Below are positions 62,607 to 64,000 of a stretch of 64,000 nt of DNA, one piece after another. The notes under the pieces were generated by a model. That model made no database searches. It was not told the DNA's origin and worked only from the letters and a program-made list of their open reading frames with translations. Source of the stretch: Oscillospiraceae bacterium. GTDB lineage: Bacteria > Bacillota > Clostridia > Oscillospirales > Oscillospiraceae. Within the stretch, counting starts at the first letter, position 1; every line of letters starts with the position of its first letter. Made by a program: the position numbers and the translations under genes. The stretch lies in NCBI GenBank assembly GCA_021770845.1, contig JAETQF010000003.1, positions 82,006 through 146,005 of the forward strand, in the 5' to 3' direction.

Positions 62607-63086
62607 TCAGTTGAAGAAAATGATGTGGTAAGTGACGCCCTTTGTGTTGTAGGTCGGGGAGTTGGAGCCGTAAATCCGGAAGCCGCCCTCCACAATGGTG
62701 GGGATCCCCTGGCCGACGTTCGCCGGGGTGATCATAGTGAGGGAGTTGTTGTTCAGGTTCCGGTATATACCGCCGGTGGGGGTGAAGCCCAGGGGAAAGA
62801 AGCGGTCGAGGGAGCCGTCCCCGACGTAGGTGTACAGGACAATGTGCTTGGCCTCCAGCGCGGTGACCCGCTGGGCCAGGGCGTTGTCGGCGGCGGCCCG
62901 GGCCTGGGTCTCGGCCTGGTGGGCGGCGGCCCGGGTCTGGGCCTCGGCCTGGTCGGCGGCGGCCCGGGCCTGGGCCTCGGCCAGGAGGGCGGCCTCGATC
63001 TTGTCCGCGTTCTCGTTGAGGGGGGCGACGGCGATGGGGTCGTCCGCCTCGGGCTTGTTGAGCTTGTACTGTGTTGTCTGCTGCAT
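62607..63086 (-). CDS. Phage tail-fibre-like protein with coiled-coil repeat
   Basis: 159-aa protein. The N-terminus (YKLNKPEADDPIAVAPLNEN, ADKIEAAL) resembles the start of Gram-positive phage tail or receptor-binding fibres. A coiled coil of three 11-residue repeats (AEAQARAAADQ, AEAQTRAAAHQ, AETQARAAADN; 33-bp DNA repeats) follows, then a compact C-terminal domain of about 75 residues (YTYVGDGSLDRFFPLGFTPT, GGFRIYGSNSPTYNTKGVTY). No other phage gene is near. RBS AGGAGTG. Possibly a domesticated fibre or surface module. Confidence 0.8.
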   Translation of the reverse strand: MQQTTQYKLNKPEADDPIAVAPLNENADKIEAALLAEAQARAAADQAEAQTRAAAHQAETQARAAADNALAQRVTALEAKHIVLYTYVGDGSLDRFFPLGFTPTGGIYRNLNNNSLTMITPANVGQGIPTIVEGGFRIYGSNSPTYNTKGVTYHIIFFN

Positions 63087-63509
63087 GATGAAACACTCCT
63101 TTCATCAAGTAAACATACGTTCGATTCCGAGGAGGCACGTTTCCCTGCAACAAACTTTTAGGATTTCACACTTTTGTAACACTTGTGCACGAACTTTTGT
63201 AATGATAGAGGTTTAGTATAACACTTGCAAGAGACATCCTTTCTTTTTCATTCTATCCTCCATTCCTCAGGGCCGGGGCGGCGACGCTCCGGCCCACTTT
63301 TTTTGTCCGGGGGGGCGGCCCCGGCAAAAGGTTCAAAATCCGGGCCGGGGGGCGGCCCGGGTTTGTTGGAATTTTTCTGTTTTTTTTCGTCCGGCCCCTT
63401 ATGTTTGGAAGGAAAGTACCGATATAAACAGATAGACGGTATTATAGGGGCCGCCGCGCAAATTCGCAGGGCGTGCGGGGCGGTTCCACCTTGAAAGGAG
63501 GTGAGAACC
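63087..63509. other. Non-coding interval with direct repeats and GC hairpins
   Basis: ACTTTTGTAA occurs twice (63171-63180 and 63193-63202). TATAAC (63217-63222) may be a -10. A terminator-like hairpin GGGCCGG...CCGGCCC followed by ACTTTTTTTTG lies at about 63269-63303; a second stem CCGGGCCG/GCGGCCCGG lies at about 63340-63360, followed by T-runs. These fit a short RNA or attenuated leader ahead of the downstream secreted protein. No supported ORF. Confidence 0.45.
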
Positions 63510-63587
63510 ATGGGCGAGAAGCGGGAATTCCTCAGTCGCGCGGGGCTTCGGAGCTGCTCGGTGGTGCGCGGCCCCCCTGGAAGGTAA
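63510..63587 (+). CDS. Possible 25-aa leader peptide
   Basis: Predicted MGEKREFLSRAGLRSCSVVR plus five more residues (GPPGR). The RBS GAAAGGAGGTGAGAACC is excellent. The peptide is basic and resembles nothing I know. It ends 78 bp before the secreted-protein start, so it may be a leader peptide or a chance ORF. Confidence 0.35.
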   Translation: MGEKREFLSRAGLRSCSVVRGPPGR

Positions 63588-63665
63588 GCGCATCCGCGGC
63601 AAAAAGCAGCCGCACATGAAGGAACAAACCATGAATCAAAAGAAACAGTTAGGAGAAATGACATT

Positions 63666-64000
63666 ATGAAAAAGCAATTCATCGCCAAGCTGCTGGCGCT
63701 GGCCCTGGTTCTGTCCATGGTGCCCGCCAGCATCCTGGCCGCCAGCGCCGCTGGCGCCGACATCACCCAGCCCACCACCCCCACCAACCCCACCGAGGAG
63801 CAGAAAACGAACAACAACGGCTACTACGTTGTGTACGAGGATACCTCCGTCCGGGTGAGCGAGCCCGTGTCCGCGGACGGCGTGATTGAGGCCAAGGTTG
63901 TGGCGGGCACCGCCATCGTGACCCTGAACAGCACCGCCGTGGAGAGCCTGGCGGATCTGGCCCAGGGCGGCGAGATCGCCCTGGAGATCAAGTCTGAGGG
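63666..64000 (+). CDS. Secreted protein, 3' end outside window
   Basis: The first 111 residues are visible. A clear signal peptide (MKKQFIAKLLALALVLSMVP, cleavage near ASA or AAG) is followed by a Thr/Pro-rich stretch (QPTTPTNPTEEQ) and a beta-type domain (NGYYVVYEDTSVRVSEPVSA). RBS TTAGGAGAAATGACATT. It probably encodes another surface protein, given the adjacent SLH gene. Confidence 0.8.
   Translation, partial: MKKQFIAKLLALALVLSMVPASILAASAAGADITQPTTPTNPTEEQKTNNNGYYVVYEDTSVRVSEPVSADGVIEAKVVAGTAIVTLNSTAVESLADLAQGGEIALEIKSE

Noticed and set aside
58904..62695. A 1263-codon open frame antisense to the SLH gene
   Set aside because: It is the reverse reading of biased codons in a GC-rich gene; low-complexity Val/Gly/His sequence, no RBS and no family, whereas the plus strand has signal peptide, SLH repeats, promoter and RBS.
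62607..63086. Prophage region
   Set aside because: Only one tail-fibre-like gene; no integrase, terminase, capsid or attachment repeats in the window.

Overview
The window is GC-rich, densely coded bacterial chromosome. It carries a low-copy Gram-positive gene set: zinc-type L33, S14 and L36, SpoVA sporulation genes, a DacF-like carboxypeptidase, RqcH, mini-RNase III, a SAM-I riboswitch on metK and an SLH-domain cell-surface protein. Together these point to a spore-forming member of the Clostridia. The high GC and gene content fit an Oscillospiraceae-type gut anaerobe (inference; no species call is possible from sequence reading alone). No phage block, CRISPR array, rRNA or tRNA gene was recognised.

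Layout. 1-5.2 kb (mostly minus strand): the end of an ABC ATPase, a membrane-tethered MerR regulator with a YbjQ-family partner, and an operon of ComEA-like HhH protein, response regulator, histidine kinase and GerMN lipoprotein. 5.4-11.2 kb: dacF, an ECF S component facing a MocR-type regulator, a TipA-type MerR regulator, queT, and a low-GC islet with a 57-aa membrane protein and a Cro/XRE regulator. 11.3-15.9 kb: rpmG-secE-nusG-rplK-rplA, ruvX, ackA. 15.9-26.2 kb: tmcAL, pepT, a rhomboid-like protein, a GT39-like membrane glycosyltransferase, feoAB, metK with its riboswitch, spoVAD-spoVAE. 26.2-26.4 kb is an unusual non-coding block built almost entirely of perfect hairpins. 26.5-33.4 kb: a Cys-rich protein, acyl-ACP thioesterase, a Cys-rich/RHH divergent pair, gdhA, an autoregulated ECF sigma/anti-sigma pair, a PadR module, rubrerythrin. 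33.5-39.8 kb (minus): mrnC-rqcH-thioesterase-two half ABC exporters. 40.0 kb: proS. 41.7-58.2 kb: the complete S10-spc-alpha cluster, from rpsJ to rplQ, including secY, adk, map, a KOW protein and infA. 58.3-64 kb: a 27-codon ORF with a convergent antisense promoter, a 1192-aa SLH surface protein with a near-consensus promoter, an orphan tail-fibre-like protein and the start of a secreted protein.

How the parts relate. The right half is the translation and secretion core. The left half is a string of small regulated modules, many with a recognisable operator: two MerR-type 19-bp-spacer promoters, an ECF promoter of GGAACC/CGTC type, divergent palindromes at the MocR, XRE and RHH loci, and a PadR promoter overlap. 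Three copies of a GTAGGGG-type inverted repeat and two copies of a second, about 57-bp, repeat lie between genes. The observations most worth following are the double cloverleaf-like hairpin block at 26203-26384, the small ORF with its opposing promoter at 58329-58630, and a MocR regulator whose PLP lysine is replaced by arginine.
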